Of a stretch of DNA of 8,896 bases, positions 1-8,490 are shown piece by piece (position 1 is the first letter of the stretch; each line of letters begins with the position of its first letter). This stretch comes from Planctomycetota bacterium. Its GTDB lineage: Bacteria > Planctomycetota > Planctomycetia > Isosphaerales > Isosphaeraceae. The stretch covers positions 1 to 8,896 of the forward strand of contig JAKAUH010001053.1 in the NCBI GenBank assembly GCA_021818605.1, written 5' to 3'. The position numbers and the translations under genes are program-made. The notes beneath the pieces were generated by a model. That model worked only from the letters and a program-made list of their open reading frames with translations, was not told where the DNA came from and searched no databases.

Positions 1-22
1 GCCGCCTAACCAATTGTCCCTG

Positions 23-48
23 GGGTCGAATTCGTTCCTGGCGACGCC
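23..48. repeat. Left copy of a 26-bp imperfect direct repeat (duplicated ffh 3' end)
   Basis: This stretch matches 137-162 at 24 of 26 positions (differences at the 8th and 18th bases). The other copy codes for the last residues of Ffh, so this copy looks like a duplicated fragment of the ffh 3' end. It lies 88 bases from the other copy. The segment between them holds the CTTGCCA heptads and otherwise no recognisable gene. The match ends abruptly on both sides. Confidence 0.8.
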
Positions 49-105
49 TCTTGCAGGCGACACGCGGCGAGCGGCAGGTCTCTGGCAAGAATGAATCTCG
101 CCTGA

Positions 106-130
106 CTTGCCACTTGCCACTTGCCACTTG

Positions 131-133
<3 letters not shown>
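106..133. repeat. Short heptad tandem array (CTTGCCA) over the ffh stop codon
   Basis: Three perfect CTTGCCA units (106-112, 113-119, 120-126) are followed by a one-base variant CTTGCTA (127-133). The last three bases, CTA, are the complement of the ffh TAG stop codon, so the array begins exactly at the end of the gene. A single inverted copy of the unit (TGGCAAG) occurs at 83-89. The unit length matches the 7-bp repeats at the right end of the window, but the unit sequence is different. Confidence 0.85.
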
Positions 134-1615
<1,482 letters not shown>

Positions 1616-1656
1616 GGGCGAAACGGAACCTCGGCGCGTAGTGGGACGAATCGTCG

Positions 1657-1685
1657 ATTATAATGACGCCACCGCGCGGAGGCAA
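1657..1685 (-). promoter_or_regulatory. Predicted sigma70-type promoter of ffh
   Basis: Reading the minus strand, TTGCCT (1685-1680) is followed after exactly 17 bases by a perfect TATAAT (1662-1657). Transcription would start near 1650, leaving a leader of about 35 bases before the ffh ATG at 1615. The AT-rich core stands out in otherwise GC-rich sequence. The -35 box matches four of six consensus positions. A short GCGC-TCTC-GCGC inverted repeat (1687-1698) lies just upstream, between this promoter and the end of the GH10-like gene. The core ATTATAAT also contains TATAAT on the plus strand, but no plus-strand gene follows. No strong Shine-Dalgarno is visible before the ffh start. Confidence 0.6.
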
Positions 1686-1701
1686 CGCGCTCTCGCGCTG
1701 G

Positions 1702-3192
1702 TTACGCCAGGGTCTCGGTCCGCACCGAGCGGAGCCATGAGACGAGGGGCCTCGGGGCGAGGTCGGGGCCGACCAGTCCGCCGTGCGGATAGGTGTGCGG
1801 CAGAGAATCGGCCGGCTGAAGCCAGGTCACGCTACGGACGAACGGCTTGGCGATGGCCAGCGCGAGCCACCGCGAGCCCCAGCTCGCCTGGAGATTCGGA
1901 TCGGGCGGCCCGGGCCACTGGGCCGTCTCGACGCGGACCCCCGGCTCGGCGGCCGGGTCAGGCCCGGTGCCAGCCGGCATGACCATCCACAGGTGGAGCG
2001 GAACGTTCAGCAGCGAGTACAGGTCGAGCAGTTTCGAGAATTCGAAGAGGTCGCGCATGTGGCTGCCGGGGGCCGAGTAGCCCGGGGCGATTTCCAGGGC
2101 GAGGCCCGAGATCCCCAGTTCGGCACGGAGGAGATAGTCGCAGAGGTGCAGGGGGCCGAGCTGGAAGTGGCTGCTGCCCATCCATTCGCCCCAGGGCCGG
2201 TCGACGCCAATCGTCACCTGCGCGGCGGGATCCGCCTGGCGGGCGATCTGCACGGCCCGCGCGGCGATCCGCACCTGCTCCTCCTCGTTGAGCCCGAGGA
2301 TCTCGCCCCCGGCCGTGCGGTGGACGACATGCCAGATCGGGACCTTGCCCTTGAACCGCGTGACGGCCTGGCGGACATAGTCCGCAACGAGCCCGCTGAT
2401 GGTCTCGAAGTCGCCCTCCCAGAGCCAGAGCCAGTCGGGCAGGGCCCCCTTGCGGAACTCGATCAGGGGGCCGGCCTCGATCGCCAGCCGGTGCCGACGC
2501 GCCCAGGTGAGCTGGGCCTCGAGGATGTCCCAGCGGTACTGGCCCTCGTTGGGGGCGACTTGCCGCCAGGAGACGCCGGCCTGGCAGGCGTTGAAGGTCC
2601 TGGCCCAATCGACCGCGGGCGGCAAGGCCGTGGGATCGCCAGTTAGCATGAAGGCCAGGTGGGTCGGCAGCCGGGGCGTGGTGGACAGCCGGCTATGGAA
2701 TACCTGGTTGGTGTACGCCTTCATCAACACGTCGCCGGCACTGGTGGCGAGGCGGACGGCCTCGCGGGCGGCGGCCAGACTGGCCTCCGGCCGGTCGGAA
2801 GACGTTGCGGCCCGGACGAACGCATGCTGGGCCTGCTCGAGTGCGGCCTGGAGCTCCGGGGGCGTACGCAGACCCATCTGGACCCAGTCCGCAAGCTGGT
2901 TGCGAATATCGTTGAGCTTGCCGCGAGCCAGCTCGACGGCCAGGACGTAGGCCGATGGGCGCTCCGCCAGGGTCGCCGTGCCCACCATCAGGGTGCCGTG
3001 CCCGGCGATCGGCCAGGGTACGAACAGCCGGCCGCTCTCGGTCGTCTCACGGAGGCAGGACATCACGCCGTTGCGGATCTCGATCGCCACCCGGGCGGGT
3101 GTGCGGTCGAGCCCCGTCACATACGCCTTGCGGAATTCCGGCGGAGCCTGGGCAGGGTCATTCGAGGGCAGGCGAAACTTCATGACCCCCAT
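1702..3192 (-). CDS. Glycoside hydrolase family 10-like protein, probably catalytically inactive
   Basis: The 496-residue product resembles GH10 endo-1,4-beta-xylanases in its second half, a predicted TIM barrel from about 180 to 490. WRQVAPNEGQYRWDILEAQL (209-228) corresponds to the family's W..IEP..G.Y.F...D signature, and PDWLW (252-256) to its P.WL segment. The acid/base strand, normally WD(V/I)VNE, reads WHVVHR (287-292), so the Asn-Glu pair is gone. The expected nucleophile strand (TELD) seems to read LHLWMVMP (399-406), without a glutamate. Residues 1-170 form a separate beta-rich then helical region I do not recognise. No signal peptide or membrane segment is visible, so a cytosolic location is likely. 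A second ATG at 3183, preceded by GGGGG, is an alternative start three codons downstream. The gene diverges from the dehydrogenase across 320 bases. Xylan hydrolysis is unlikely; the real role may be sugar binding or something unrelated. Confidence 0.75.
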   Translation of the reverse strand: MGVMKFRLPSNDPAQAPPEFRKAYVTGLDRTPARVAIEIRNGVMSCLRETTESGRLFVPWPIAGHGTLMVGTATLAERPSAYVLAVELARGKLNDIRNQLADWVQMGLRTPPELQAALEQAQHAFVRAATSSDRPEASLAAAREAVRLATSAGDVLMKAYTNQVFHSRLSTTPRLPTHLAFMLTGDPTALPPAVDWARTFNACQAGVSWRQVAPNEGQYRWDILEAQLTWARRHRLAIEAGPLIEFRKGALPDWLWLWEGDFETISGLVADYVRQAVTRFKGKVPIWHVVHRTAGGEILGLNEEEQVRIAARAVQIARQADPAAQVTIGVDRPWGEWMGSSHFQLGPLHLCDYLLRAELGISGLALEIAPGYSAPGSHMRDLFEFSKLLDLYSLLNVPLHLWMVMPAGTGPDPAAEPGVRVETAQWPGPPDPNLQASWGSRWLALAIAKPFVRSVTWLQPADSLPHTYPHGGLVGPDLAPRPLVSWLRSVRTETLA

Positions 3193-3513
3193 GGCGCGGT
3201 TCCCGGCTCGTCACTGGTTCTGTGGACACTGGCCATCGTCGAGCTCCACCCGGCCCGGCCCGATCCCGTCGGTCCCGGCGGCCTGCGATCGCGGCCCAGG
3301 GCCCGGAGGGTGGCGGAAGTGGCCTGGCGCCCGGCGTTTTGACCGGCGATCGGCGGGTCGAGGTTGCCGAATCGGCCCGATGAGAATAAGTTGGGCGTTG
3401 GGACGACGCAAGCCGAAGGCGCCCGGCCGCCTGTCTCGAGGCGGACACGTCTTCCAGGGTCGGTCCCAGTGGCCCCAGTTGACGATGATACACTCCAGCC
3501 GGTTGAACTGACC
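3193..3513. other. Divergent intergenic region of about 320 bp
   Basis: This gap lies between the starts of the minus-strand GH10-like gene and the plus-strand dehydrogenase, so both promoters should lie here. I see no convincing -35/-10 pair. Candidates for the dehydrogenase are TTGACG at 3479-3484, with no good -10 at the right distance before the ATG at 3514, and TTGCCG at 3364-3369 with a poor -10 (TAAGTT) at 3387-3392. No tandem repeat, tRNA or strong hairpin was noticed. Several frames are open through it, but this is expected at this GC content and none resembles a known protein. Confidence 0.5.
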
Positions 3514-4497
3514 ATGCCAAGCGTCCTGATCGGTCCGTATTTGCTTCGCAATGCTCCAGGGCGGTTCCGGGACATCCTCACCGAGGCCGGCTTCGAGGTC
3601 ATTGACCCGCAGGGCGGTCCCGCCCTTTCCCGCGACGAGCTGCTCCCCTACCTGCCACGGATCGACGCGCTGGTCGCCGGCGGCGAGCGGATGACCCCCG
3701 AGCTGTTCGACCTGGCCCCCCGGCTGCGCGCGATTGCCCGTACGGGCGTCGGCTACGACCTCATCGACCTCCAGGCGGCGGCGAAGCACAGGGTCGCCGT
3801 GACGATTACCCCTGGCACCAACCAGGATAGCGTGGCCGAGCAGACCTTCGCGCTGATCCTGGCTCTCGCCCGGCGAATCCCGGCGAACGACCGCTTGATC
3901 CACGCCGGCGGCTGGGACCGCACGCTCGTCGCACCGGTCCGCGGCAAGACGCTCGGGCTGATCGGCATGGGGCGGATCGGCCGCGCGGTGGCGCTTCGGG
4001 CCAGCGCGTTCCTCATGAATCTCATTGCCTTCGACACGATCGCCGATGCCGAGTTCGACCGCCAGCACAGCATCCGCCGCGTTTCGCTCGACGAGCTGGT
4101 GGCCACCGCGGACTACATCAGCCTGCATCTGCCGCTCACCGAAAAAACCCGCGGCATGGTCAACCGCGACTTCCTCGGCCGCATGCGACCCGGCTCGTAC
4201 CTGATCAACACCGCACGCGGCGGCCTGGTCATCGAGACCGACCTCCGCGACGCCCTGGTCTCCGGCCACCTCGCCGGCGCCGGGCTCGATGTCCTCAACC
4301 ACGAACCGCCCGAGAAGGGGAACGTGCTTTTGGGCCTGCCCAACGTCGTCATCAGCCCGCACATCGCCGGGACCGACATCGAGTCGATGCGCGAGATGGC
4401 CGAGATGGCCTCGGCGACGATCGTCGACCTCTATCACAACCAATGGCCCGCCGATCGCGTGGTCAACCAGGAGCTGCGCGACGGCTGGATCTGGTAA
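3514..4497 (+). CDS. D-2-hydroxyacid dehydrogenase (phosphoglycerate dehydrogenase-type)
   Basis: This is an NAD(P)-dependent oxidoreductase of the D-isomer-specific 2-hydroxyacid dehydrogenase family. The 327-residue product has the expected Rossmann motif GMGRIG (151-156), the INTARGG segment with catalytic Arg235, Glu264 in LNHEPP, and His283 in SPHIAG, which together give the Arg-Glu-His catalytic set. RTGVGYDLID (76-85) is the usual substrate-domain motif. It lacks the C-terminal ACT or intervening domains of regulated SerA enzymes, so it belongs to the short class that includes phosphoglycerate, glyoxylate and hydroxypyruvate reductases. The exact substrate cannot be read from the sequence. 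The frame is open back to 3364, but the family begins at the ATG chosen here (MPSVLIGPYLL); the 50 extra residues are Pro/Arg-rich and unlike the family. No clear Shine-Dalgarno precedes it. The thioredoxin-like gene follows after 30 bases, suggesting an operon. Confidence 0.93.
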   Translation: MPSVLIGPYLLRNAPGRFRDILTEAGFEVIDPQGGPALSRDELLPYLPRIDALVAGGERMTPELFDLAPRLRAIARTGVGYDLIDLQAAAKHRVAVTITPGTNQDSVAEQTFALILALARRIPANDRLIHAGGWDRTLVAPVRGKTLGLIGMGRIGRAVALRASAFLMNLIAFDTIADAEFDRQHSIRRVSLDELVATADYISLHLPLTEKTRGMVNRDFLGRMRPGSYLINTARGGLVIETDLRDALVSGHLAGAGLDVLNHEPPEKGNVLLGLPNVVISPHIAGTDIESMREMAEMASATIVDLYHNQWPADRVVNQELRDGWIW

Positions 4498-4512
4498 ACA
4501 ACGGACTCACGC

Positions 4513-4519
4513 AGAGGAG
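4513..4519 (+). promoter_or_regulatory. Ribosome binding site of the thioredoxin-like gene
   Basis: AGAGGAG sits 8 bases before the ATG at 4528 and is the clearest Shine-Dalgarno sequence in the window. It fixes the start and, with only 30 bases after the preceding stop codon, supports co-transcription with the dehydrogenase and independent translation. Confidence 0.75.
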
Positions 4520-4527
4520 ACTCTCCC

Positions 4528-5088
4528 ATGGCGCTGACACCCTCGACCATGCTGCCCCTCGGAACAACCGCGCCCGACTTCCGCCTGCCCGATACCGACG
4601 GCCGGACGGTTGGGCTCGACGATTTCGCCGGGGCGCCGGCTCTCCTGGTCGCCTTCATCTGCAACCACTGCCCCTACGTCAAGCACGTCCGCGGCGAGCT
4701 GGCCGCGCTGGCGAGCGAGTACCAGAAGAAGGGCGTGGCCATCGTCGGGATCAACTCGAACGACGCCGAGAGCTACCCCGACGACAGCCCGGCGATGATG
4801 GTCCGCGAAAAGGCCGAGGTCGGGTACACGTTCCCCTACCTTTATGATGACTCGCAGGCGGTCGCTCGCTCGTACCAGGCGGCGTGCACGCCCGACTTCT
4901 TCCTGTTCGACCGCGACCGCAAGCTCGTGTACCGCGGCCAGTTCGACGGCAGCCGGCCGGGCAACGGTGTGCCGGTAACCGGCGAGGACCTCCGCGCCGC
5001 GCTCGACGCGGTGCTCGCCGGCCATCCCGTCGCGGCCGACCAGCGGCCGAGCATGGGCTGCAACATCAAGTGGAAGCCGGGCCGATAG
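4528..5088 (+). CDS. Thioredoxin-fold, peroxiredoxin-like (AhpC/TSA) protein
   Basis: The 186-residue product is a soluble thioredoxin-family protein of the redoxin/AhpC-TSA type. The N-terminal APDFRLPDTDGR (15-26) is the usual family opening. The active-site strand VAFICNHCPYV (41-51) carries a CxxC pair at Cys45 and Cys48, and the cis-proline motif is ACTPDF (119-124). Two further cysteines are Cys120, next to the cis-proline loop, and Cys178 near the C-terminus in PSMGCNIKWK. This CNHCPYVKH form with the C-terminal GCNIKWK element is, from memory, a distinct conserved group usually annotated only as thioredoxin family protein. No signal peptide is visible, so it probably works in the cytoplasm as a thiol-disulfide reductase or thiol peroxidase; the substrate is unknown. 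It follows the dehydrogenase closely with a strong ribosome binding site. Its stop codon sits within a hairpin that probably ends the transcript. Confidence 0.92.
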   Translation: MALTPSTMLPLGTTAPDFRLPDTDGRTVGLDDFAGAPALLVAFICNHCPYVKHVRGELAALASEYQKKGVAIVGINSNDAESYPDDSPAMMVREKAEVGYTFPYLYDDSQAVARSYQAACTPDFFLFDRDRKLVYRGQFDGSRPGNGVPVTGEDLRAALDAVLAGHPVAADQRPSMGCNIKWKPGR

Positions 5089-5099
5089 CCCCCGGCTTC
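5073..5099. terminator. Hairpin at the convergent gene junction, possible bidirectional terminator
   Basis: A perfect 9-bp GC-rich stem (5073-5081 with 5091-5099) encloses a 9-base loop that contains the TAG stop codon of the thioredoxin-like gene. The converging glycosyltransferase gene ends at 5111. The bases after the stem on the plus strand (TTGTG) are only weakly T-rich, so this is not a classical intrinsic terminator. Its place between two converging genes 22 bases apart makes a 3'-end function likely for one or both transcripts. Confidence 0.5.
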
Positions 5100-5110
5100 T
5101 TGTGAAACGG

Positions 5111-6955
5111 TCAACGGAGCCGGGCGTTCGTGCCGGCCGGATCAGGGGGCCTGCCCGCGGTCCGACCCGGGTGAACGCCGGTCTTCCTCGCCATGCCCGC
5201 ACCGGCTCGGAGCGGCGGATTCTGGGCGTAGTTGGCGATGCCTCGGAAGTCGCGGCACACGGTGATGTCCCAGGCGCCGACGACCACGCCGCGCTCACGG
5301 ACCTCGATCCGCTCGACCGGCTCCATGCGGGAGACAACCTGCTTGTGGTACAGGAGCGTCGAGTAGCTCGGCGGCATGTTCGCGTCCTCAACCACCACGA
5401 GCGGCCGACCGAGGAACACTGACGCGTCATTGCGCGGGTTGGGGTGCCAGAGGTCGTGCTGGTTCACCGGGCGCTGCGACATGCCGAAGTTCCAGCTCAG
5501 GCAATATGTCTGCGGCTGGCCCGGCAGGTAGAACTCGAGGGTCGCACTCAGGGCATAGGTCGGCGTCACGACGAATGGCGACGCCCCCTCGGCCCTGAGC
5601 GCCTCGACCCGGCGCGCGACGGCGCGAGCAAGCTCCTGGTGGCCGCGCATCCGGGCCGTGACATCGTAGCGGCGTAGAGGCGCCGCCCACCGTCTGGTCG
5701 GCGCGGGAATGTGACGCGCGGCCATCGGATAGAACCAGTCGGTGTGATGGATCAACACCACGCCGAGGACCGTCACGCACCAGGCCGCAATGGACATCCC
5801 GGCGCGCCGGCCGCCGCGGGCGAGGATGTCCGACAGCCGCCAGCCGATCAGGACGACGAGTGCAACGTAGCCGGGCGCCATCCAGTTGGCCTCAGTCTCG
5901 CCCAGCAGGCTGGCCGCCAGGCAGGCGCACCAGATCACGCCCCAGAGCGAGAGGAGGAAGAGCGCACCGTCGCGATCGAGCCGGGGGTGATCGGCCGGAT
6001 CACGCCGGGACACAAGCACGTCGGCGAATGCTCCCTTGATCGCAGCGATTCCGGCGATCCACCAGACGCCACCCAGCACGGCCGCCTCGCCGCCGAGGAA
6101 GCTCACCACCGGCCAGAGACTGCCCCAGGTCGAGCGATCCGAGAGCCCGACGCGGTCGGCGAGCTGCCCCGCGCCCGCCCAGCCGTTCCGAGTGTTCCAG
6201 ATCACGATCGGCGCCAGGCCCAGCACGATGCAGAGCACGCTCATCGTCCAGAAGCCGGGGCGAACAAGCTGACGCCGGTGCCGATCGCTCAGGAGCAGGA
6301 ACAGCCCGACCGAGGCCGGAAACGCCAGGACCGAATACTTCGCCATGACCCCCAGCGCGGCGATCATGCCCGCGGCGATCCAGGGAGCAAGCCTCGATTT
6401 CTCTGCGCGGAGGGCGCGAAGGGTCCAAACCGACGCCCAGGTCCACGAGCAGACCAGCGGCGTGTCGCAGGTGATCAACACGCCGCCGATCGCGAAAAGC
6501 GGGATGGCCGGCAGCAGCATCGTCGCCAGCCAGCCGGCGCGTCGCGATCCGGTGGTCAGCTCAGCAAGGCGAAAGACGCCCCAGGCCGTAAGTCCGCCGA
6601 GCAGCACCGCCGGCAGCCGCGCGGCCAGCATCAGCGAGCCCGTCAGCCCGAGGCTCAGCCCGCCGAAGACCTCGGTCGCCGCGCGGATCAGCCAGGCGAT
6701 CAGCGGACCGCGGGCGAAGTAGCTCCAGTCCAGCCGGCGCGACCAGGTCCAGAACTCGGCCTCGTCACCGCAGAAGTCCCAGGTGCAGCCGACGGTCAAA
6801 AACAGGATCTGGAGGACCATCACCGCGACGATCGCCGCGACCGCCCAGTGGGCGTAGGGATCGGCGATCGAGCCGGCGGGCTGGCCGAGCCGTCGCATCC
6901 CCCGGCGCTCACGGTTGTCCAGCCCCGTTAGGTCCCGCTCGGCGAGCTCTGACAT
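5111..6955 (-). CDS. Glycosyltransferase family 39 (ArnT/PMT-like) integral membrane protein
   Basis: The 614-residue product is a polytopic membrane protein of the dolichyl- or polyprenyl-phosphate-sugar-dependent GT-C class, which transfers sugars outside the cytoplasm. A hydrophobic helix at about 36-56 leads into the first external loop with the acidic pair Asp64-Glu65 (CGDEAEFW), followed by ARGPLIAWL (81-89), which matches the family's HPPLIA motif. Other hallmarks are TCDTPL (162-167), WNTRNGW (253-259), EANWMAPGY (355-363) and FYLPGQPQTY (475-484). About ten hydrophobic stretches are spread over 36-405; residues from about 410 form a soluble C-terminal domain. The ATG at 6955 is preferred over a GTG at 7003 because GGGAGGG lies about 10 bases upstream of it and the extra 16 residues look non-coding. 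The last 30 residues are Arg/Pro/Gly-rich and unlike the family. The acceptor is unknown: lipid, protein and envelope polymer are all possible. Confidence 0.93.
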   Translation of the reverse strand: MSELAERDLTGLDNRERRGMRRLGQPAGSIADPYAHWAVAAIVAVMVLQILFLTVGCTWDFCGDEAEFWTWSRRLDWSYFARGPLIAWLIRAATEVFGGLSLGLTGSLMLAARLPAVLLGGLTAWGVFRLAELTTGSRRAGWLATMLLPAIPLFAIGGVLITCDTPLVCSWTWASVWTLRALRAEKSRLAPWIAAGMIAALGVMAKYSVLAFPASVGLFLLLSDRHRRQLVRPGFWTMSVLCIVLGLAPIVIWNTRNGWAGAGQLADRVGLSDRSTWGSLWPVVSFLGGEAAVLGGVWWIAGIAAIKGAFADVLVSRRDPADHPRLDRDGALFLLSLWGVIWCACLAASLLGETEANWMAPGYVALVVLIGWRLSDILARGGRRAGMSIAAWCVTVLGVVLIHHTDWFYPMAARHIPAPTRRWAAPLRRYDVTARMRGHQELARAVARRVEALRAEGASPFVVTPTYALSATLEFYLPGQPQTYCLSWNFGMSQRPVNQHDLWHPNPRNDASVFLGRPLVVVEDANMPPSYSTLLYHKQVVSRMEPVERIEVRERGVVVGAWDITVCRDFRGIANYAQNPPLRAGAGMARKTGVHPGRTAGRPPDPAGTNARLR

Positions 6956-7157
6956 CGGAGTTCGTCCCTCCCTGGCCTCCGTCCCGGCGCGCGGCGACGC
7001 CACGCCGGCCGCTTCGCGATCGCCGCTGTCCTTGATCGGCTGTCGCGACCCGCGACTTTACCAATTCTGCGGAATCCGCAAATCCCAATCGGGGCGTCCC
7101 TCGGCTCTGGCCGGACGCCCGCCCCGTTCGGATTGGATCGGCCTGGATCGGCGACGA
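6956..7157. other. Intergenic region with three inverted repeats
   Basis: This 202-bp gap lies between the DUF1015 stop and the glycosyltransferase start, both on the minus strand. It holds three inverted repeats: GTCGCG-acc-CGCGAC (7042-7056), TGCGGA-a-TCCGCA (7068-7080), and a longer hairpin at 7092-7120 (GGGCGTCC with GGACGCCC, with a further GGC/GCC pairing inside the loop). An alternative outer pairing, CCAATCGGGGC (7085-7095) with GCCCC and GATTGG (7121-7136), would extend the last one. The long hairpin starts 22 bases after the DUF1015 stop codon and may be its terminator, although no T-run follows. The smaller ones may be an operator or part of the glycosyltransferase leader. A weak minus-strand -10-like TAAAGT (7060-7055) overlaps the region. 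Confidence 0.5.
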
Positions 7158-8480
7158 TTACCGCGGCTCGTGCGAGGAATCAAGCCGGCAGAGAGGATTG
7201 AGCACCAGGCCCGTGAGCAGCTTGGGATAGAAGTAGGTACTCTTGGGCGGCATCGTCTCGAGACCCGAGGCGATCGCCTCGACGTGCTCCATCCGCGCGG
7301 GCGGCACGAGGCAGGCGAGGTCGCTCTCGCCGGCTGCGGTGGCGTCGAGAACCTCCTTGATCAGATGCACATACCGGCAGCTTGGCGTGCCGAGCGGACG
7401 GAGGAGATTGTCGAGGACCAGGACGTGCAGAATGCTGACGCCCAGGTTGCGCCAGTCGGCGCTGTGCTCGGGGGCCAGGCGATCCATGGCCTCGTCGGAG
7501 CGGAGCCGCGCGACCAGCCACTTGCCATCGGCGACCGTGCCGAAGCCCAGCATGTCCTGGTCGCCTCCCTCCTCGATGACCTTCCAGGCCGCGCGACAGC
7601 CGGACTCGCCCTCGCCGGTCACGGTGACCTCGAACTCGGCCGTCAGCCGCTCGGACAGCTTCTCGGCGGTCAGACCCGGCAAGCCCGAGACCAAGCGGTG
7701 CGTGGGGAGGATCAACAGGCCCGGGTCGCTCATACCGACCAGCATCATCAGGCAGAAGTTCGCCGGATCATCCGGGTCGAGCGGACCGGCCTGGGCACGC
7801 TCATCCCGGTACTTCAGCCCGGTCTCATATCGGTGGTGGCCGTCGGCGATGAAGACAGGACGGCCGGTCATCAGGCCGCGGACGGCCGCATGCGCCTTCT
7901 GATCGTCCACGATCCAGAGCCGGTTCTCGACGCCGAGGTGGTCCGTCGCCACGAGCGGCGTCCGGTCACGCAGGCCCGCCTCGACGGTATGCAGAACCTC
8001 GCCGTCGGCATCGGGATAGAGCCCGAAAATCGGGCTGAGGTTGAATCCCGTGGCGTGGTAAAGGGCCAGGCGGTCGGCCTTCGGACCCGACAGTGTCTGC
8101 TCGTGCGGGTAGATCTTCCCCTGGCCGAACGGTTCCAGCCGCACTCGCGCGAAGAACCCGCGGCGGGTGTGGGTCCTCCCCTCGACCTCGAAGGTCTGGT
8201 GATAGACATACAGCGAGGCGTGATCCTCCTCGCGGAGCACGCCCTGCCGCAGCCAGTCGCGGAGGAACCGAGCGGCACGAGCGTACTTGCCCTGAGCCTC
8301 CGTATCGCCCGGCTCCTCGCGGTTCAGCTCCAGCCGGATGATGTTGTGCCCGCTGGCCCCGTAGAGCCGGTCCTGGAGCGCCGGGTCGATCACATCGTAC
8401 GGCGGCGCGACCACGTCGGAGAGCGTCCCGACCTTCGCGACATCGTACCGTACACCGCGGAATGGAAGGATGTCTGGCAT
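7158..8480 (-). CDS. DUF1015 family protein
   Basis: The 440-residue product matches the DUF1015 family (Pfam PF06245) along its full length. Recognisable blocks are LPFRGVRYD (5-13), VVAPPYDVI (23-31), YPHEQT (124-129), SPIFGLYPD (149-157), the hallmark IADGHHRYET (211-220), and the C-terminal MPPKSTYFYPKLLTGLVL (410-427). The biochemical function is not established as far as I know. Family genes are often found next to serA/serC, hence the informal link to serine metabolism. The conserved His/Asp-rich DGHHRYE block suggests a metal or phosphate site, but this is inference. No signal peptide or membrane helix is visible. The ATG is certain because the family's N-terminus aligns from the first residue. 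Only about ten bases, partly degenerate repeat, separate that ATG from a TTTTCAG heptad array, so there is no Shine-Dalgarno and no recognisable promoter nearby. Confidence 0.93.
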   Translation of the reverse strand: MPDILPFRGVRYDVAKVGTLSDVVAPPYDVIDPALQDRLYGASGHNIIRLELNREEPGDTEAQGKYARAARFLRDWLRQGVLREEDHASLYVYHQTFEVEGRTHTRRGFFARVRLEPFGQGKIYPHEQTLSGPKADRLALYHATGFNLSPIFGLYPDADGEVLHTVEAGLRDRTPLVATDHLGVENRLWIVDDQKAHAAVRGLMTGRPVFIADGHHRYETGLKYRDERAQAGPLDPDDPANFCLMMLVGMSDPGLLILPTHRLVSGLPGLTAEKLSERLTAEFEVTVTGEGESGCRAAWKVIEEGGDQDMLGFGTVADGKWLVARLRSDEAMDRLAPEHSADWRNLGVSILHVLVLDNLLRPLGTPSCRYVHLIKEVLDATAAGESDLACLVPPARMEHVEAIASGLETMPPKSTYFYPKLLTGLVLNPLCRLDSSHEPR

Positions 8481-8490
8481 TGTGTTTCAG

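Noticed and set aside
1659..1664. A plus-strand TATAAT
   Set aside because: It is the other half of the palindromic ATTATAAT core of the ffh promoter. No plus-strand gene follows for about 1.8 kb.
3364..3513. A 50-residue N-terminal extension of the dehydrogenase
   Set aside because: The frame is open, but the extension is low-complexity Pro/Arg-rich sequence with no family similarity, and the family start aligns with the ATG at 3514.
6956..7003. GTG start at 7003 for the glycosyltransferase
   Set aside because: The ATG at 6955 has a Shine-Dalgarno-like GGGAGGG upstream, and the extra 16 residues do not look like protein of this family.
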